Shown piece after piece: positions 62,062 through 64,000 of a stretch of 64,000 nt of DNA. The position numbers were made by a program, and so were the translations under genes. The stretch is taken from contig JAFLDO010000003.1 in the NCBI GenBank assembly GCA_017302455.1, positions 87,758 through 151,757 of the forward strand. The letters run 5' to 3'. Positions within the stretch are counted from its first letter, which is position 1. Each line of letters starts with the position of its first letter. This DNA comes from Accumulibacter sp. Its GTDB lineage: Bacteria > Pseudomonadota > Gammaproteobacteria > Burkholderiales > Rhodocyclaceae. Under the pieces are notes generated by a model. The model had not been told where the DNA came from, ran no database searches, and saw only the letters and a program-made list of their open reading frames with translations.

Positions 62062-62565
62062 GTGAGCAGCCGCGACGCCATCGTTGCCGAAATTCCCCGT
62101 CTGCGCCGTTACGCGCGGGCGCTGACGGGGCATGGCGATAGCGCCGACGATCTGGTGCAGGACACGCTGGAACGTGCGCTCGACAAGTGGCGCTTCTGGC
62201 ATCGCGAGCGCGACTTGCGCCCGTGGCTGTTTTCGATCATGCACAACCTCCACGTCGATGGCCGTCGCCGCGATGGTCGCGTCGCCTTTTGCGCCGACAG
62301 TGACCTTCCCGTGCCGGTGCAACGGGCCGATCAGGCCGATGCACTGGAACTGCGCGATCTGCAGCACGCGCTGATGCAGCTGCCCCTGGAGCAGCGCGAA
62401 GTCCTGCTGCTGGTCGGTCTGGAGGATCTGAGCTACGCCGATGTCGCGCTGGCGCTGGGTGTTCCGCCGGGCACCGTGATGTCGCGCCTGTCACGCGCTC
62501 GTGGCCGGCTCCGGGCCGTGCTTGCCGACGAGTTCACAGCGCCCTTGCGAGTGGTCAAGCCATGA
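62062..62565 (+). CDS. ECF-type RNA polymerase sigma factor
   Basis: 167 residues, starting at GTG. Region 2 (LRRYARALTGHGDSADDLVQDTLERALDKWRFW...LRPWLFSIMHNLHVDGRRR) and region 4 (LPLEQREVLLLVGLEDLSYADVALALGVPPGTVMSRLSRARGRLR) are complete, with a short linker. It directs RNA polymerase to GGAAT/CGT-type promoters. Its stop overlaps the start of the anti-sigma gene (ATGA), typical of a co-translated sigma/anti-sigma pair. Confidence 0.95.
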   Translation: MSSRDAIVAEIPRLRRYARALTGHGDSADDLVQDTLERALDKWRFWHRERDLRPWLFSIMHNLHVDGRRRDGRVAFCADSDLPVPVQRADQADALELRDLQHALMQLPLEQREVLLLVGLEDLSYADVALALGVPPGTVMSRLSRARGRLRAVLADEFTAPLRVVKP

Positions 62566-63323
62566 GTGCGCCGATTTCCGAAGACGACCTGCACGCCTTC
62601 GCCGATGGCCAGCTTGCCCCGACCCGGCTGGCGCAGGTCGAGGCCTGGCTGGCCGCGCATCCCGAGCACCGGCAACAGGTCGAGGATTGGCGTGCGCTCT
62701 CGGCCCACCTGCACCGCACTTACGATCGCGTTCTCGACGAGCCGATTCCCGCCCGCGTCCTGCCTGCCGCCAATGCCTCGCGCTGGCGCGATCTCCGCAA
62801 GCTCGCCGCCCTTGCCTGGTTGATGCTCGGCGCCGTTACCGGCTATGTCCTGCGTGGTGAAACCACCCGAGATCCACAGCCGCCATCGGCCACGGTCTCC
62901 CTGCCGCGACAGGCCGCGGTGGCGCACGCGGTATTCGTCCCCGAAATGCGTCATCCGGTAGAGGTGGGAGCGGATCAGGAGGCTCATCTCGTCGGCTGGC
63001 TGTCCAAGCGGCTCGGCGCGGAACTCAAGCCGCCGAAGCTGGACGAAGTCGGCTACCGTCTCGTCGGCGGCCGCCTGCTGCCCGGCGACAAAGGAGAAGT
63101 AGCGCAGTTCATGTACGAGAACGCCGCACACAATCGCCTCACACTCTACGTTCGCCCCGCTGCGCCGAACGGCGGCGACACGCTTTTCCGCTACGCGCGC
63201 GAAGACGGCATCGACGTCTTCTACTGGGCCGACGGCCGCTTCGGCTACGCGCTATCGGGCACCACCGGGCGCGAAGACATGCTGCGCCTGGCGACACTGG
63301 TCTATCACCAGTATCCGAGGTAG
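62562..63323 (+). CDS. Membrane-bound anti-sigma factor
   Basis: 253 residues. The N-terminal cytoplasmic part (ISEDDLHAFADGQLAPTRLAQVEAWLAAHPEHRQQVEDW) is the usual anti-sigma helical domain, but without the zinc HxxxCxxC motif. One membrane span follows (LAALAWLMLGAVTGYVL), then a periplasmic domain (HPVEVGADQEAHLVGWLSKRLG, YRLVGGRLLPGD, FYWADGRFGYALSG). It holds the partner sigma factor at the membrane until an envelope signal releases it. The signal is unknown. Confidence 0.93.
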   Translation: MSAPISEDDLHAFADGQLAPTRLAQVEAWLAAHPEHRQQVEDWRALSAHLHRTYDRVLDEPIPARVLPAANASRWRDLRKLAALAWLMLGAVTGYVLRGETTRDPQPPSATVSLPRQAAVAHAVFVPEMRHPVEVGADQEAHLVGWLSKRLGAELKPPKLDEVGYRLVGGRLLPGDKGEVAQFMYENAAHNRLTLYVRPAAPNGGDTLFRYAREDGIDVFYWADGRFGYALSGTTGREDMLRLATLVYHQYPR

Positions 63324-63627
63324 ACCCGGCCGACCTGTCATAAGCAGCGCAGGCGTTACACCAACCCGGCGTTGGCCGGGGCGCCGTATCCGGCTCAGAT
63401 CGCGCCGAAGAACCACCCTCTGCGCCGCCCACTCTGTCTGGCCCCCACCATCAGCGATGCCCAGGAAGAGATCCTGGTGTAGGCTGCGGGAAGTCGCCGA
63501 CGTGCCAAGTGTCGATGCCTTGAAACCATGAAGGTGTCCCGCCTGCAGGAGAGATCACCGGATCAGGAAGCCCTTTCCGGTCCAGTTCTTCCGCCAGGCG
63601 CGCCACACAACCCAAAGGAGTCAGTGA
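63324..63627. other. Intergenic region before the Ntn hydrolase fragment
   Basis: About 300 bases with no supported gene, clear promoter or terminator. The AAAGGAG at its right end serves the next gene. Confidence 0.3.
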
Positions 63628-63891
63628 ATGAGAGCAAACATCCGCTCACACGCCGTACTGAATGCAATCCTCTGCGCGTCCATGATGGTGGCGCCGATCC
63701 CGGCGGCGCAGGCCTGTACGCGAATCCTGTGGAACGACAACAAGCTGGCTACGGTCGTCGGTCGAACGATGGACTGGCCCGAGTCGACCCAGCCGGTGCT
63801 CACCGCCTTTCCCAGGGGGATGAAGCGCGACGGCGGCCGGCTGGGCCCGCAGTCCGTCGTCGCCGAGAACCCCTGTTACGTCCGCCCCTAA
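63628..63891 (+). pseudogene. Choloylglycine hydrolase-type Ntn amidase, truncated after 80 residues
   Basis: The frame starts behind AAAGGAG with a signal peptide (LNAILCASMMVAPIPAAQA), so Cys30 would become the N-terminal catalytic nucleophile. It continues CTRILWNDNKLATVVGRTMDW, GPQSVVAENP: the normal opening of exported linear-amide/choloylglycine hydrolases of about 350 residues. After ENP (about 63872) the family pattern stops abruptly and the frame closes at TAA seven codons later. Sequence beyond does not resume the enzyme in any frame within the window. The gene is cut, most likely by an insertion or rearrangement. Confidence 0.75.
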
Positions 63892-64000
63892 ACGGGATTG
63901 AAGGGCTTTGAATATCGCGCGTACTTTGAGCAGGAAGATCGAAGGATCTCCTGAGCGAAGGCGGAATGAAGAAGGACGGAGAAGGGCTGGAACACCTCTG
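63875..64000. other. Unidentified sequence disrupting the Ntn hydrolase gene
   Basis: From about TGTTACGTCCGCC onward the sequence is unrelated to the interrupted gene. It contains no recognisable gene before the window ends. It could be the left end of an insertion element, but no transposase or matching end is in view. Confidence 0.3.

Overview
The window looks like chromosomal DNA from a high-GC betaproteobacterium, most likely Rhodocyclales or 'Candidatus Accumulibacter'-like. This is inference. It rests on the housekeeping block TPR protein-lolB-ispE-tRNA-Gln-prs-rplY-pth-ychF, on a ferredoxin-NADP reductase that closely resembles the Azotobacter/betaproteobacterial type, and on dense accessory content. 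No 16S gene or other species marker is present.

Layout. 1-5.1 kb: a partial gene, a decayed SulP-type permease, a small unknown gene, an M16 metallopeptidase, mscL and an IS66 transposase scrap. 5.1-26.4 kb (minus strand): a type I secretion locus. It has an HlyB-like ABC transporter with its own promoter, then a second promoter driving a signal-peptide protein of unknown family. That gene is coupled by an ATGA overlap to a 5,854-residue protein with an N-terminal class 3 lipase, about 3,450 residues of RTX calcium-binding repeats, eleven Ig/cadherin-like modules and a VCBS-like module. 27-35.4 kb (minus strand): a type I restriction-modification operon in the order hsdM, DUF1016 nuclease, hsdS, rhuM, hsdR. 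hsdR has an in-frame amber codon and hsdM carries an in-frame palindromic repeat.

35.7-49.3 kb: a mixed region. It holds a DMT transporter, a 51-residue Cys-rich protein, a LysR regulator divergent from fpr, a frameshifted AG-repeat surface protein, a DksA-like protein, mtnA plus a class II aldolase (a probable methylthioadenosine/deoxyadenosine salvage shunt), a DUF3617 protein, a frameshifted esterase, an MBL hydrolase, fumC with an internal deletion, and a cytochrome c. 49.4-59.9 kb: pagP, a dynamin-like GTPase, mutM and the conserved housekeeping block.

59.9-64 kb: an XRE remnant plus fic module lies between 13-bp direct repeats, one of which is the 3' end of ychF. It is followed by an ECF sigma/anti-sigma operon headed by a small secreted protein, and by a truncated choloylglycine-hydrolase-type gene.

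The number of broken genes is striking: SulP, IS66, hsdR, the AG-repeat protein, esterase, fumC, XRE and the Ntn hydrolase. Either this part of the genome is decaying or the assembly contains indel and deletion errors; several findings give tests that separate these. The best candidates for something new are the giant lipase-RTX protein with its coupled secreted partner, and the ychF-anchored fic module.
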